Assembly: GCF_001273835.1 (NCBI RefSeq)
Contig: NZ_JHEI01000140.1
Coordinates: forward strand, 62,001 to 126,000
DNA: 64,000 bases
Reading direction: 5' to 3'
Source of the DNA: Leucobacter celer subsp. astrifaciens
GTDB lineage: Bacteria; Actinomycetota; Actinomycetes; Actinomycetales; Microbacteriaceae
Position numbers and translations under genes: made by a program. This document shows positions 26,018-35,586 of the stretch, piece after piece (positions within the stretch are counted from its first letter, which is position 1; each line of letters starts with the position of its first letter). The notes below the pieces were generated by a model. It ran no database searches and was not told the origin of the DNA. It saw only the letters and a list, made by a program, of their open reading frames with translations.

Positions 26018-28159
26018 CTACAGCATGCAGCTGACGCACTCGCTCATGTCGGTTCCTTCGAGCGCGAGCTGGCGGAGGCGGATGTAGTAGATCGTCTTGA
26101 TCCCCTTGCGCCACGCGTAGATCTGAGCCCTGTTGATGTCGCGGGTGGTCGCGGTGTCCTTGAAGAACAGCGTGAGCGACAGGCCCTGATCGACGTGCTG
26201 CGTCGCCGCCGCGTAGGTATCGATGATCTTGTCCGGGCCGATCTCGTAGGCGTCCTGGTAGTACTCCAGGTTCTCGTTCGTCATGAACGGCGCCGGGTAG
26301 TAGACGCGCCCGAGCTTGCCCTCCTTGCGGATCTCGATCTTCGACGCGATCGGGTGGATCGAGCTGGTCGAGTTGTTGATGTACGAGATGGACCCGGTGG
26401 GCGGCACGGCCTGCAGGTTCTGGTTGTAGATGCCGTGGGCCATGACACTGGCCTTGAGCTCGCGCCAGTCGTCCTGGGTCGGGATCGCCACACCCGCGTT
26501 CTCGAACAGCTCGCCCACGCGCTCGGTCTCGGGCTGCCACGCCTGCTCGGTGTACTTGTCGAAGAACTCGCCCGACGCGTACTTCGAATCCTCGAACCCG
26601 CCGAAGACGCTGCCGCGCTCGATCGCGAGGCGGTTGGAGGCGCGAATCGCGTGGAAGAGCACCGTGTAGAAGTAGATGTTGGTGAAGTCGATGCCCTCTT
26701 CGGAGCCGTAGTGCACGTGCTCGCGAGCGAGGTAGCCGTGGAGGTTCATCTGGCCCAGGCCGATGGCGTGCGACTGGTCGTTGCCGTCCTCGATGGACCG
26801 CACCGAGGTGATGTGGCTCTGGTCGCTCACCGAGGTGAGCGCCCGGATCGCGAGCTCGACGGTCCCGCCGAGATCCCCGCCGTCCATCGCGGCCGCGATG
26901 TTCATCGAGCCGAGGTTGCAGGAGATGTCCTTGCCGATCTGGTCGTAGCTCAGGTCCTCGTTGTAGCTGGTGGGCGTGTTCACCTGGAGGATCTCGGAGC
27001 AGAGATTCGACATGTTGATGCGGCCCTTGATGGGGTTGGCCCGGTTCACCGTGTCCTCGAACACGATGTAGGGGTAGCCCGACTCGAACTGCAGCTCGGC
27101 AATGGTCTGGAAGAAGTGGCGCGCGCTGATCTTGGTCTTCTTGATGCGCGCGTCGTCGACCATCTCCTGGTACTTCTCGCTGATCGAGATGTCGCCGAAG
27201 GGCACGCCGTAGATGCGCTCGACATCGTACGGCGAGAACAGGTACATGTCCTCGTTCTTCTTCGCGAGCTCGAAGGTGATGTCGGGGATCACGACACCGA
27301 GCGAGAGCGTCTTGATGCGGATCTTCTCGTCGGCGTTCTCGCGCTTGGTGTCGAGGAACTTCATGATGTCGGGGTGGTGCGCGCTCAGGTACACGGCGCC
27401 GGCGCCCTGACGCGCGCCGAGCTGGTTGGCGTAGCTGAAGCTGTCTTCGAGCAGCTTCATGACGGGGATGATGCCCGACGACTGGTTCTCGATCTTCTTG
27501 ATCGGAGCGCCCGATTCGCGGATGTTCGAGAGCAGCAGGGCCACGCCGCCGCCGCGCTTGGAGAGCTGCAGCGAGGAGTTGATGCCGCGCGAGATCGACT
27601 CCATGTTGTCCTCGATGCGCAGCAGGAAGCAGGAGACGAGCTCGCCCCGCTGCGCCTTGCCGAGGTTGAGGAAGGTGGGCGTGGCCGGCTGGAAGCGACC
27701 CGAGACGATCTCGCGCACGAGGCCGCGGGCCAACTCCTGATCGCCCTCGGCGAGGCCGAGCGCCACCATGACGACGCGGTCCTCGAAGCGCTCGAGGTAG
27801 CGCTTGCCGTCGAAGGTCTTGAGCGCGTACGAGGTGAAGAACTTGAACGCCCCGAGGAAGGTGGGGAAGCGGAACTTCATCGCGTAGGCCTCATTGGTGA
27901 GGCTCTCGATGAACTCGAACGGGTACTGGTCGAGCAGTTCCTTCTCGTAGTAGTCGTTGTCGATCAGGTACCGCATGCGCTCTTCGAAGTTGTGGAAGAA
28001 CACCATGTTCTGGTTGACGTGCTGCAGGAAGTACTGCCGCGCCGCCTCCCGATCCCGCTCGAACTGGATGCGCCCGTCGGCGTCGTACAGATTGAGCATC
28101 GCGTTCAGCGCGTGATAATCCATGTCGCTGATCTTCGACGACTCGAGTCCCGGTTCCAT
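26018..28159 (-). CDS. nrdE: Class Ib ribonucleotide reductase, alpha subunit
   Basis: 713 residues, normal for NrdE, which lacks the ATP-cone of class Ia. Active-site segments include [20 protein letters not shown] (first active-site Cys), NLCSEILQ (second-half Cys and Glu), and the thioredoxin/NrdH-reducible C-terminal pair CVSCML. It reduces ribonucleoside diphosphates with the NrdF radical and NrdH electrons. The ATG at 28159 overlaps the nrdI stop (TGATG), so translation is coupled; a preceding GTG is possible. Allosteric control follows the class Ib pattern. A family B repeat lies right behind its stop. Confidence 0.97.
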   Translation of the reverse strand: MEPGLESSKISDMDYHALNAMLNLYDADGRIQFERDREAARQYFLQHVNQNMVFFHNFEERMRYLIDNDYYEKELLDQYPFEFIESLTNEAYAMKFRFPTFLGAFKFFTSYALKTFDGKRYLERFEDRVVMVALGLAEGDQELARGLVREIVSGRFQPATPTFLNLGKAQRGELVSCFLLRIEDNMESISRGINSSLQLSKRGGGVALLLSNIRESGAPIKKIENQSSGIIPVMKLLEDSFSYANQLGARQGAGAVYLSAHHPDIMKFLDTKRENADEKIRIKTLSLGVVIPDITFELAKKNEDMYLFSPYDVERIYGVPFGDISISEKYQEMVDDARIKKTKISARHFFQTIAELQFESGYPYIVFEDTVNRANPIKGRINMSNLCSEILQVNTPTSYNEDLSYDQIGKDISCNLGSMNIAAAMDGGDLGGTVELAIRALTSVSDQSHITSVRSIEDGNDQSHAIGLGQMNLHGYLAREHVHYGSEEGIDFTNIYFYTVLFHAIRASNRLAIERGSVFGGFEDSKYASGEFFDKYTEQAWQPETERVGELFENAGVAIPTQDDWRELKASVMAHGIYNQNLQAVPPTGSISYINNSTSSIHPIASKIEIRKEGKLGRVYYPAPFMTNENLEYYQDAYEIGPDKIIDTYAAATQHVDQGLSLTLFFKDTATTRDINRAQIYAWRKGIKTIYYIRLRQLALEGTDMSECVSCML

Positions 28160-28575
28160 CACTGCTGTTTCCAAAACTGTTCCAATCCTTCTTGGACGGC
28201 GGTGACGTCGTCCGGGGTACCAAAGAGTTCGAATCGATAGAGGAAGGGCACCCGGCACTTGCGTGCGATGATGTCCCCCGCGAGGCCGTAGGCCTCACCG
28301 AAGTTCGTATTGCCCGCGGCCATCACCCCGCGCAGATACCGGCGGTTGCCCTCGTCGTTGAGGAACCGGATGACCTGCTTGGGTACGGCCCTCGTCTCGG
28401 GGCCGCCGCCGTAGGTGGGGACGAGCAGCACGTATGGTTCGGTGACCACGAGCGGCTCGTCGCGGGAGCGGAGCGGGATCCGCAGTGCCGGGCGGCCGAG
28501 CTTCTCCACGAAGCGGTGCGTGTTGCCGGAGACACTGGAGAAGTACACCAGGTCCGTCACACGCGTCACCCCCAA
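28159..28575 (-). CDS. nrdI: Flavodoxin-like NrdI
   Basis: 138 residues. FMN-binding motifs [16 protein letters not shown] and VPTYGGG are at the N-terminal half, and [16 protein letters not shown] is the conserved NrdI segment. NrdI supplies oxidant for assembling the dimanganese-tyrosyl cofactor of NrdF. It lies between nrdH and nrdE in one transcript and overlaps nrdE. The start is a GTG at 28575; a GTG a few codons later is equally possible. Confidence 0.95.
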   Translation of the reverse strand: MGVTRVTDLVYFSSVSGNTHRFVEKLGRPALRIPLRSRDEPLVVTEPYVLLVPTYGGGPETRAVPKQVIRFLNDEGNRRYLRGVMAAGNTNFGEAYGLAGDIIARKCRVPFLYRFELFGTPDDVTAVQEGLEQFWKQQ

Positions 28576-28665
28576 CTGCGATCTCGAACTGCTGAAAAGC
28601 CCTCGGCGTGCCGGATTCGAGCTCCGGCCGCCGCGGGCGATTCACGAGTGTGCGTACTGCCGCGC

Positions 28666-28899
28666 CTACGCGAGGCGGCTGGCGAGCTCCGAGATCTTGT
28701 CGGGGCGGAAGCCCGACCAGTGCTCGTCGTCAGTCACCACCACAGGAGCCTGCAGGTAGCCCAGCTCCTTGACCGTCTCGAGTGCGGTCTCGTCCGCGGA
28801 GACGTCGAGCACGTCGTACTCGATCCCCTGCTTGTCGAGCTCGCGATAAGTCATGTTGCACTGCACGCACGACGGCTTGGTGTATACCGTGATGGCCAT
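28666..28899 (-). CDS. nrdH: Glutaredoxin-like NrdH redoxin
   Basis: 77 residues. The redox pair is Cys11/Cys14 in KPSCVQCNMTYRELD, and the C-terminal WSGFRPDKISELA segment is the NrdH hallmark. It carries electrons from thioredoxin reductase to NrdE. It is the first gene of the nrdHIE unit. ATG 28899 has GAGGAGGGG upstream. Expression is probably controlled by NrdR through two boxes 41 and 73 bp upstream. Confidence 0.96.
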   Translation of the reverse strand: MAITVYTKPSCVQCNMTYRELDKQGIEYDVLDVSADETALETVKELGYLQAPVVVTDDEHWSGFRPDKISELASRLA

Positions 28900-28939
28900 T
28901 CCACGCCCCTCCTCGAAAAACTCATGTGCCCCGCTCGAG

Positions 28940-28955
28940 GCACTACATATAGTGA
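28940..28955. promoter_or_regulatory. NrdR box 1
   Basis: The 14-bp near-palindrome CACTACATATAGTG (28941-28954) matches the NrdR box consensus core CwATATwG. On the minus strand its centre contains TATATG, a possible -10 of the nrdH promoter, so NrdR binding would block initiation. Confidence 0.75.
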
Positions 28956-28971
28956 ACCACACCATCATCAA

Positions 28972-28987
28972 CCACAACATGATGTAG
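28972..28987. promoter_or_regulatory. NrdR box 2
   Basis: CCACAACATGATGTAG keeps the conserved C, A, AT and G positions of the NrdR box. Its centre is exactly 32 bp from that of box 1, the three-helical-turn spacing usual for paired NrdR sites. A further palindrome ACATCGATGT (28990-28999) abuts it. Confidence 0.65.
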
Positions 28988-29253
28988 TTACATCGATGTA
29001 GTTTTCCACCCGATATCCACGACTCGGGAAGCGGGATTGGGGAGAACTTTCGGCGGAGTTCCGCCCCTCTCAGGGGGTTATCCACAGCCTGTTCGGTCCG
29101 AAAGTTTTTTGCCCCACAGCCCTTTCCCGGCGTGTCGCGGAGTGTCGCCGTTCGAGCCCTCTTGCGGCGGGCCCCTCGGGTCCACCGCACCCCGGATCCC
29201 GATGCGCACCCGCACTGATATCAACGTTCGCGCAGCCCCGGATGTTCCCGGTT

Positions 29254-29607
29254 CTAGAGTGCGATCGGCCACAGCAGCTCCGTTCCGTCGGGCTGGAACC
29301 AGCGCATCACCAGCATCGTGTCGGCCGATCCCGCGACCGACTCCGCAGACCCTCCGCGCACCACGACGCGCATGCGCTCCCCCGGCAGCACCGTGCGCGG
29401 GAGCGACAACCCCAGCATGCCGCGCCCCGCGAGCGCGAACCGCACCGAGTACAGCGGCGCCGCCCCGCAGTGCTCCACCTCGATCACCCCCGACTCGGAG
29501 CGCCGCACCACGCGCCAGGGCACCGCGACGGCCTCCGCCGGCGCGCGCTCCCGCTGCACCGGACGGGGCGCCGGATGCAGGCGAGTGGTGAGCCGGAACG
29601 GGTTCAT
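29254..29607 (-). CDS. Hypothetical protein
   Basis: 117 residues, function not recognised. No signal peptide or membrane segment. The central part (residues 30-115) alternates hydrophobic residues in a beta-rich pattern (GVIEVEHCGAAPLYSVRFAL, TVLPGERMRVVVRG, DTMLVMRWFQPDGTELLWP) that suggests an immunoglobulin-like or beta-sandwich fold. The reading frame, strong codon bias and position between nrdH and rlmH on the same strand support a real gene. Upstream and downstream gaps are short, and 29000-29253 contains no other gene. Confidence 0.65.
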   Translation of the reverse strand: MNPFRLTTRLHPAPRPVQRERAPAEAVAVPWRVVRRSESGVIEVEHCGAAPLYSVRFALAGRGMLGLSLPRTVLPGERMRVVVRGGSAESVAGSADTMLVMRWFQPDGTELLWPIAL

Positions 29608-29669
29608 GCCGACACTCTAAGAGGGACCTCCGACACTGACCGGTCGACGGATTCGACCCTGCCGCCGCC

Positions 29670-30128
29670 CTAGACGTGGTGGTACGAGCGCCCCGCCGAG
29701 ATCTCCTGTGCGCGGTAGAGCTGCTCCGCGAGGATCAGCCGCACGAGCTGGTGCGGGAAGACGAGCTGCGACAGGCTCCACACGAAGTCGGCGCGCTCGC
29801 GCACGCGATCCTCGACCCCGTACGCACCGCCGATCACCACGATCACCGCGCGCCCCGAGTCGAACGCGCCCTGCAGCGTGCGCGCCAGCGCGGGTGAGTC
29901 GACATTGCGTCCGCGCTCATCGAGCAGCACGACGAACGCTCCGCGATCCAGTTTCGCCAGGATCCGCTCCGACTCCTCCGCCCGGGCCGCATCGCCCTCG
30001 CGGGACGAGTGCGGCAGCAGCTGCCAGCTCGCGTCGAACGGCTTGCGCAGCCGCTTCTCGTAGCGGCCGATGCCGTCGGCGACCCAGCTCTCGTGCTTCT
30101 TCCCCACCGCGAGGATCTTGACCGGCAT
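29670..30128 (-). CDS. rlmH: 23S rRNA pseudouridine-1915 N3-methyltransferase
   Basis: 152 residues, the exact RlmH size. SPOUT-fold knot motifs are LLDERGRNVDSPALARTL, VIGGAYGVEDRVRERAD, and HQLVRLILAEQLYRAQEI followed by GRSYHH at the C-terminus. It methylates pseudouridine 1915 in helix 69 of 23S rRNA using SAM on assembled 70S ribosomes. Its ATG overlaps the stop of the aminotransferase gene upstream by one base (TGATG), so the two are co-translated. Confidence 0.95.
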   Translation of the reverse strand: MPVKILAVGKKHESWVADGIGRYEKRLRKPFDASWQLLPHSSREGDAARAEESERILAKLDRGAFVVLLDERGRNVDSPALARTLQGAFDSGRAVIVVIGGAYGVEDRVRERADFVWSLSQLVFPHQLVRLILAEQLYRAQEISAGRSYHHV

Positions 30129-31354
30129 CAGTCGATCCTGACCTTGTCCAGATACTCGGCGATGCGCCCGATCGCCTCGGTCAGCACGTCGGCGCCCGGC
30201 AGGGTGACGAAGCGCACGTGGTCGGGGGTCGGCAGGTTGAAGCCGCGTCCGTTCGTGATCATCACGTGCGTCGCCCGCATCAGCTGGATCACGAAGTGCT
30301 GATCGTCGTGGATGTCGTAGCGGTCGGGATCGAGCCTCGGGAACAGGTACATCGCGCCCCCGGGCAGTGCGCAGGTGACGCCCGGGATCTCGGTGAGCAG
30401 GCGGTGCGCGACATCGCGCTGGTCGCAGAAGCGGCCTCCCGGCGAGCACAGCTCGGCGATGCCCGACCAGTCCGACGCGCTCGAGAGCGCCACGGGGATC
30501 GCGTACTGCGCCGGCACGTTGGCGCACATGCGCATGTTGGCGAGCAGCGTCAGCCCCTCGAGGAAGTCGCTCGCGCGCCCCCGATCGCCGGAGGCGACGA
30601 CCCAGCCGGCGCGATAGCCGGCCACCCGCTGGATCTTCGACAGCCCGCTGAAGGTGAGGCACAGGGTGTCGCGCGCGCGGAGGGCCGCGTGCTCGTGCCG
30701 CGCGTCGTCGTAGAGGATGTGATCGTAGATCTCATCGGCCATCAGCACCAGGCCGTGCCGCTCGGCGAGCTCGGCGAATCCGCGCACCAGCTCCGCCGAG
30801 TACACGGCGCCGGTCGGGTTGTTCGGGTTGATCAGCACGATGCCCTTGGAGCGCTCGGTCACGAGCTGCTCGATGGCCTCGAGATCCGGCATCCAGCCGT
30901 TCTGCTCGTCGCAGGGGTAGTGCACGGCGTGCCCCCCGGCGAGCGTCACCTGGGCGGTCCACAGCGGATAGTCGGGCGCGGGGATGAGGATCTCGTCGCC
31001 CGGGCTGATGAGCGCCTGCAGCACGAGCGAGATGAGCTCGCTCACGCCGTTGCCGATCAGCACGTCGTCGGGCGCGACGGCCTCGACGCCGAGCTTCGTG
31101 TAGTGCTCCGCGACCGCCTCCCGGGCCGGCAGGATGCCGCGCGAGTCGCTGTATCCCTGCGCGCGCGGCAGGGCGGCGTGCATCGCGTCGAGGATCTCGG
31201 GCGGCGCCTCGAAACCGAAGATCGCCGGGTTGCCGATGTTGAGCCGCAGGATCTCGTGACCCGCGCGCTCGAGGCGCTCGGCCTCCTGCAGGATCGGGCC
31301 ACGCACGTCGTAGCGGACACCAGCGAGCTTGCTGGACTGGGTGATGGGGCGCAC
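30128..31354 (-). CDS. Pyridoxal-phosphate aminotransferase, AlaA-like
   Basis: 408 residues, class I fold. Family segments are NIGNPAIFGFEAP, GYSDSRGILPAREAVAEHY, INPNNPTGAVYS, LMADEIYDHILYD and the Schiff-base lysine in FSGLSKIQRVAGYRAGW. Together they match the AlaA-type glutamate-pyruvate transaminase used for alanine synthesis. The GTG at 31354 is chosen because a -10-like GATAAT (31366-31361) ends six bases before it, giving a probably leaderless message. Longer in-frame starts have no support. rlmH follows in the same unit. Confidence 0.9.
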   Translation of the reverse strand: MRPITQSSKLAGVRYDVRGPILQEAERLERAGHEILRLNIGNPAIFGFEAPPEILDAMHAALPRAQGYSDSRGILPAREAVAEHYTKLGVEAVAPDDVLIGNGVSELISLVLQALISPGDEILIPAPDYPLWTAQVTLAGGHAVHYPCDEQNGWMPDLEAIEQLVTERSKGIVLINPNNPTGAVYSAELVRGFAELAERHGLVLMADEIYDHILYDDARHEHAALRARDTLCLTFSGLSKIQRVAGYRAGWVVASGDRGRASDFLEGLTLLANMRMCANVPAQYAIPVALSSASDWSGIAELCSPGGRFCDQRDVAHRLLTEIPGVTCALPGGAMYLFPRLDPDRYDIHDDQHFVIQLMRATHVMITNGRGFNLPTPDHVRFVTLPGADVLTEAIGRIAEYLDKVRID

Positions 31355-31558
31355 CGGCCTATTATCCCACCCGAATGCTGTGCGATTCTGCACCGCCGAG
31401 TCCGCAGAAACCGCAGATCCAACGAGAGCATCGCCCCTGTCGCCGAATGTTCTTCGACGACGGCGGCTCCGGTCTCGCCACCGCCCTGCGACGGATCCCG
31501 GCCGTCTCACAGTCGCGTGCGCGATGGTCGTGGATGACGGCGAGAGAGGGGCGGCATC

Positions 31559-32710
31559 GTGATCGGTCGGGTGGGCGCGAACCTCGCCTCGCTCGAGCCG
31601 CCGCGCCGCCTGCCGGGCATCGACCTGGCTCGCGGCCTCGCCGTCATCGGCATGTTCGCGGCGCACCTCGCCATCGTCACCCCGCTGGAGTGGGGGCGTC
31701 CGGAGACCTGGTCCGGCCTCGTGTCGGGCCGGTCCTCGATCCTGTTCGCCACCCTCGCCGGCGTGTCCCTGGCGATCGTCTCGGCCGCAGCGACGGCGCG
31801 CGAGCGCACCGGCCGCGGAGGACCCGTCCGGTGGTGGGGCGTGCGCACGCAGCTCGCGCTCCGGGCCGTGCTCATCTGGCTGCTCGGCATCACCCTCGAC
31901 GACCTCGACGTCCCGGTCTACGTGATCCTGCCCGCCTACGGGATCCTCTTCCTGATCGGCATCCCCCTGCTGCGCCTGCCGACCGGCGGCCTGTTCGCCC
32001 TCGCCGCGCTGCTCGCACTGACGATGCCCTTCGCCGTGACCGCGATCGACCAGACCGTGGCGGGCAGCCCCGATCGGGAGGGGATCGAGGACACCCTGCG
32101 GCTCTTCGGCTGGAACTACCCCTTCCTCCTCTGGGCGGCGTTCATCGCCGCGGGAATCGGCGCCGGCCGCATGCTGCTCGCCGCGCCGCGCCGCGCCTGG
32201 GCGGTGCTCGCCGCCGGAGCGGTGCTCGCCGGCCTCGGATACGGGATCATCGGCCCGCTCGGCAACCGCGCTGCGGCACGGAGCGGGCTTCTCGACGAGC
32301 CCATCGGATCCGACTCCTGGGTTCTCGCCGTGCTGCAGGACACCCCGCACTCCTCCGGCGTCGGCGAGGCGATCGGCACGGGAGGCTTCGCGCTGGCGAT
32401 GATCGGAGCGTGCGTGCTGATCGGCACGACTCCGCTGCGGTGGCTGCTCTGGCCCCTGCGCGCCGCGGGGTCCATGCCGCTCACGGCATACGTCTCGCAC
32501 ATCCTCATCTGGGCGGTGTGGATCTCGGTCGGGACGGCGCGCGACCCGGCGCTCGATCCCTGGACCGACTTCCGGGCGCTCGATCCGTTCTGGCCCATGA
32601 CCATCGGAGTGCTCGTGGGCTGCTCGCTGTGGGCGGCGCTGGTCGGCAAGGGGCCGATGGAGGCGCTGCTCGGCGTGCTCACCCGAGGCCCGAGACGCCG
32701 CCGGGTCTGA
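31559..32710 (+). CDS. Membrane acyltransferase-like protein (DUF418/heparan-alpha-glucosaminide acetyltransferase type)
   Basis: 383 residues with nine to ten hydrophobic segments. PGIDLARGLAVIGMFAAH at residues 18-36 is the signature of the DUF1624/heparan-alpha-glucosaminide N-acetyltransferase-like group, and the C-terminal part resembles DUF418 with the LTAYVSHILI histidine. Proteins of this type are thought to move acyl groups across the membrane to extracytoplasmic sugars; the target here is unknown. A GTG start at 31559 follows GAGAGGGG. Not part of an evident operon. The 204 bp before it (31355-31558) hold a degenerate family C-like stretch near 31383. Confidence 0.75.
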   Translation: MIGRVGANLASLEPPRRLPGIDLARGLAVIGMFAAHLAIVTPLEWGRPETWSGLVSGRSSILFATLAGVSLAIVSAAATARERTGRGGPVRWWGVRTQLALRAVLIWLLGITLDDLDVPVYVILPAYGILFLIGIPLLRLPTGGLFALAALLALTMPFAVTAIDQTVAGSPDREGIEDTLRLFGWNYPFLLWAAFIAAGIGAGRMLLAAPRRAWAVLAAGAVLAGLGYGIIGPLGNRAAARSGLLDEPIGSDSWVLAVLQDTPHSSGVGEAIGTGGFALAMIGACVLIGTTPLRWLLWPLRAAGSMPLTAYVSHILIWAVWISVGTARDPALDPWTDFRALDPFWPMTIGVLVGCSLWAALVGKGPMEALLGVLTRGPRRRRV

Positions 32711-32827
32711 GGCCTCGCCGGCTCCGGGAACACCGCGTCTCGATCCGAGGCTCGGGATCATTCCGGAGAGCGGTGATCCCGGACCCCGGATCGGCGCCAG
32801 CGTCGGCGCCGGATCGGCGCAGGCGTC

Positions 32828-34699
32828 TCAGCTCTGCTGCGCGTAGAGCTCGGCGTAGGATCCTCCGAGCTCGAGCAGTTCGGCGTGCGTGCCCTGCTCG
32901 AGGATGCGGCCCGCCCCCACGACGTAGATGCGGTCGGCGTCCATGACCGTCGACAGCCGGTGGGCGATCGCGACCGTGGTGCGCCCGCTGCGAGCGTCTT
33001 CGAGGGCGCGCTGCACCGCGCGCTCGTTCACGGTGTCGAGCGCGCTCGTGGCCTCGTCGAGCACGAGCACACTGGGGTTCTTGAGCAGCACGCGCGCGAT
33101 CGCGATGCGCTGCTTCTCGCCGCCCGAGAGCCGGTAGCCGCGCTCCCCCACGACCGTGTCGTAGCCGTCGGCGAAACTCACGACCGTGTCGTGGATGTTC
33201 GCGAGCCGCGCGGCCGCTTCGAGCTCCTCCTGCGTCGCGTCGGGTTTCGCATAGCGCAGGTTCGCCGCGATCGAGGCGTGGAACAGGTAGGGCTCCTGGG
33301 TCACCACCCCGATGCGGTCCATGAGCGCCTCCTGACGCAGCTCGCGCACGTCGTCGCCCGCGTAGCGCACCGATCCCGAGGTCGCGTCGTAGAGGCGCGG
33401 GATCAGGGAGCCGATGGTGGTCTTGCCCGATCCCGAGGCTCCGACGAAGGCGACGAACTCCCCCGGTTTCACGTGGAACGAGACGCGGTCGACCGTCGCC
33501 CGGTCGTCGGGTCCCGCGTCGGGATAGCGGAAGCTCACGTCGACGAACTCCACGCGCCCGGCTCGGCCCGGCTCGTCGGAGGGCTCCCGCGCGTCCGGGG
33601 CGTCGACGATCGCCGGTCTCAAGTCGAGGTACTCGAAGATGCGCGCGAAGAGCGCTCGCGAGGTCTGCAGGTCGAGCGCGATGCGCATCAGCGCCATGAG
33701 CGGGAAGAGCAGCCGCGACTGCACCGTGGTGAACGCCACGATGGTGCCCGCCGTGATGCCGGGGTCGAAGCCCTCGCCCAGGGCCCTCGCCATGAGCCAC
33801 CCCGACACGAGGTAGACGATCGCGGGCACCGCCGAGAGGAACACCTGCACGAGCGCGAAGAACACCTGGCCGCTCATCGTCTGCCGCACCTGCAGGTCGA
33901 TCTGGGTGCGGTTCTCGGCGGCGTAGCGCTCGGTCTCGTCGTGCTGCCGGGAGTAGGTCTTGGCCAGCAGCACACCCGAGACCGAGAGCGCCTCCTGCGT
34001 GATCGCCGTCATCTCGGACAGCGACTCCTGGGTACGGCCCGCGATCCTGGCCCGGATCTGTCCCACCCGCCGCTGGGCGAGCACCAGCACGGGCATCAGC
34101 ACGAGCGCGATGATGGTGAGCTGCCAGCTGAGCAGCACCATCGCCACGCCGGCCGCGATCACGGTGACCGTGTTGCCGATGATGTTGGAGACGGTGTTGG
34201 TGAGCACGTTCGAGACGCCGCCGACGTCGTTCTGCAGCCGGGACTGGATCACGCCCGTCTTGGTGCGGGTGAAGAAGCCGAGCTCCATCGACTGCAGGTG
34301 CGCGAACAGCCGCACCCGCAGATCGCCCATCACGCGGTTGCCGACGCGCGCCGTGAACAGGGTCTGCACGATGCCGAGCGCGGAGGAGACGATGAACACC
34401 GCGATCATGGCGCCGACGAGCCACACGAGCACGGTGAGATCCGGCCCGCCGTCGGGCGGGAAGAGGCCGTCGTCGAAGACGCGCTGGGTGAGCAGCGGCG
34501 GCAGGATCCCGAGCGCCGCCGAGATCAGCACCAGCGTGATGATCACCGCCAGCTGACCCCGGTACGGGCGGAACAGCGCGGCGATGCGGCGGCCCAGGTC
34601 GGCGACGACGGGTGCCTCGCTGTTGATCTCCCGCTGCCGCTCGGCGTCGCCGGAGGACACGCGCGATCCGCGCCCGCCCATCCCGCCGCTCATGCTCAT
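32828..34699 (-). CDS. ABC exporter, fused membrane and ATPase domains
   Basis: 623 residues. Six membrane helices occupy about residues 35-330 (ABC_membrane). The ATPase follows with Walker A GASGSGKTT, Q-loop TQEPYLF, signature LSGGEKQR, Walker B VLVLDEATSALD and switch AIAHRLS. It is a half-transporter that dimerises, resembling multidrug or lipid exporters (MsbA/BmrA type); the substrate is unknown. ATG 34699 is preferred because the reading frame upstream is unlike family N-termini. A family A palindrome lies in the divergent region before it. Confidence 0.9.
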   Translation of the reverse strand: MSMSGGMGGRGSRVSSGDAERQREINSEAPVVADLGRRIAALFRPYRGQLAVIITLVLISAALGILPPLLTQRVFDDGLFPPDGGPDLTVLVWLVGAMIAVFIVSSALGIVQTLFTARVGNRVMGDLRVRLFAHLQSMELGFFTRTKTGVIQSRLQNDVGGVSNVLTNTVSNIIGNTVTVIAAGVAMVLLSWQLTIIALVLMPVLVLAQRRVGQIRARIAGRTQESLSEMTAITQEALSVSGVLLAKTYSRQHDETERYAAENRTQIDLQVRQTMSGQVFFALVQVFLSAVPAIVYLVSGWLMARALGEGFDPGITAGTIVAFTTVQSRLLFPLMALMRIALDLQTSRALFARIFEYLDLRPAIVDAPDAREPSDEPGRAGRVEFVDVSFRYPDAGPDDRATVDRVSFHVKPGEFVAFVGASGSGKTTIGSLIPRLYDATSGSVRYAGDDVRELRQEALMDRIGVVTQEPYLFHASIAANLRYAKPDATQEELEAAARLANIHDTVVSFADGYDTVVGERGYRLSGGEKQRIAIARVLLKNPSVLVLDEATSALDTVNERAVQRALEDARSGRTTVAIAHRLSTVMDADRIYVVGAGRILEQGTHAELLELGGSYAELYAQQS

Positions 34700-34794
34700 G
34701 GTTCGGAGGATACTCCGAACCACCGACGCGCAGGGACCGCGTTCGCTGCGAGCGCCGGGGCCGCCCGGCGAGGACGCCGCGACGCGCTCAAGCA

Positions 34795-34853
34795 GACGCG
34801 GAGTCCCAGATGGCTACTTCGCCACCCGCGAAGCAGCCATCTGGGACTCCGCT
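34795..34853. repeat. Palindromic repeat, family A copy 2
   Basis: GAGTCCCAGATGGCTACTTCG (34801-34821) pairs with its partner at 34829-34849 with one mismatch around a 7-nt loop. The core is the same as that of copy 1 at 3088-3148 and the flanking GCGG..CCGC is kept. Here it lies between two divergent starts (ABC exporter and YbaK-like), so it is not a terminator. Confidence 0.85.
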
Positions 34854-34922
34854 TTTCCGAAGAGGCGCGGCTCCGGCCGGGTCTGGCAGGATGAGGAGAG
34901 CATCGACCGAGGGGAGGAACGC

Positions 34923-35393
34923 GTGTCCGCATCGCACAGCCGAGTCCGCGAGGCCGCCGCCGCGCGGGGCCTCGACATCGAGATCCGCGAGCGCCCGGAG
35001 GCGAGGTCGCTGCCCGAGGCCGCGGAACTGCTCGGGATCCCGCCCTCGGGGATCGTGAAGACGCTCGTCGTGAAGCGCTCCGACGGCACCTACCTGTTCG
35101 CGCTCATCCCGGGCGGACGGGCGATCTCGTGGCCGAAGCTGCGTGCGGTCGTCGGCGTCAACAAGCTGCGGCTGCCCGAGTCCGAACTCGCGCTGGCGGC
35201 GACCGGCTACGAGCGCGGCACGATCACCCCGATCGGCAGCTCGACCGACTGGCCGGTGTTCGCCGACGAGACGATCGTCGGGCAGCGCGTGGCGATGGGA
35301 GCCGGATCGCACGGCTACAGCCTGTTCGTCGACGCCGACGAGCTGATCCGCGCGTACGGCGCGACCGTCGCCGACATCTCCGTACCGGAGTAG
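34923..35393 (+). CDS. YbaK/EbsC-type aminoacyl-tRNA deacylase
   Basis: 156 residues, the YbaK domain alone. Characteristic parts are LLGIPPSGIVKTLVVK, YLFALIPGGRAISWPKL, GYERGTITPIGSS with DWPVFADETI, and GAGSHGYSLFVDADEL. YbaK-type proteins hydrolyse mischarged Cys- or Ala-tRNA in trans. The GTG at 34923 follows GGGGAGGAAC. It is single, between a divergent ABC exporter and a riboswitch-led gene. Confidence 0.85.
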   Translation: MSASHSRVREAAAARGLDIEIRERPEARSLPEAAELLGIPPSGIVKTLVVKRSDGTYLFALIPGGRAISWPKLRAVVGVNKLRLPESELALAATGYERGTITPIGSSTDWPVFADETIVGQRVAMGAGSHGYSLFVDADELIRAYGATVADISVPE

Positions 35394-35442
35394 GCGGATC
35401 CGGCGGAGGCCTGCCGCCCTTCGCCCTTCGCACTCCGCGTGA

Positions 35443-35448
35443 TATCTT
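35443..35448 (+). promoter_or_regulatory. -10 candidate for the riboswitch transcript
   Basis: TATCTT lies seven bases before the predicted start of the leader RNA at about 35453-35456. The -35 region (TTCGCC at 35420) is weak. Confidence 0.4.
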
Positions 35449-35452
35449 TGTC

Positions 35453-35565
35453 GCGCTCTCGAGCTGCAGCGTCAAGTACCTGGCTGGCTGCACGGCAACC
35501 CTCCTCCGCTGAGCGGGGTGCCCCAGGGGAAGAGCCGGCTGATCCGCCCGGATCGGCAAGTCAGT
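35453..35565 (+). ncRNA. SAM-IV-like riboswitch
   Basis: The leader matches the conserved order of the SAM-I/IV clan in its SAM-IV form: a P1 strand GCTCTC pairing with GAAGAGC; GCAGCGTCAAGTACC; GGCTGGCTGC; CACGGCAACCCTCC; GCGGGGTGCCCC; then a downstream GATC-paired hairpin and GGCAAGTCAG. The CGTCAAG, CGGCAACCCTCC and GGGGTGCCCC blocks are the ligand-binding core. SAM binding normally lowers expression of methionine or SAM genes. The next gene (35587) is not a recognised methionine gene. I compared from memory of the consensus; a covariance search would settle it. Confidence 0.72.
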
Positions 35566-35586
35566 TTCTCTGCACGGAGGTGACCC

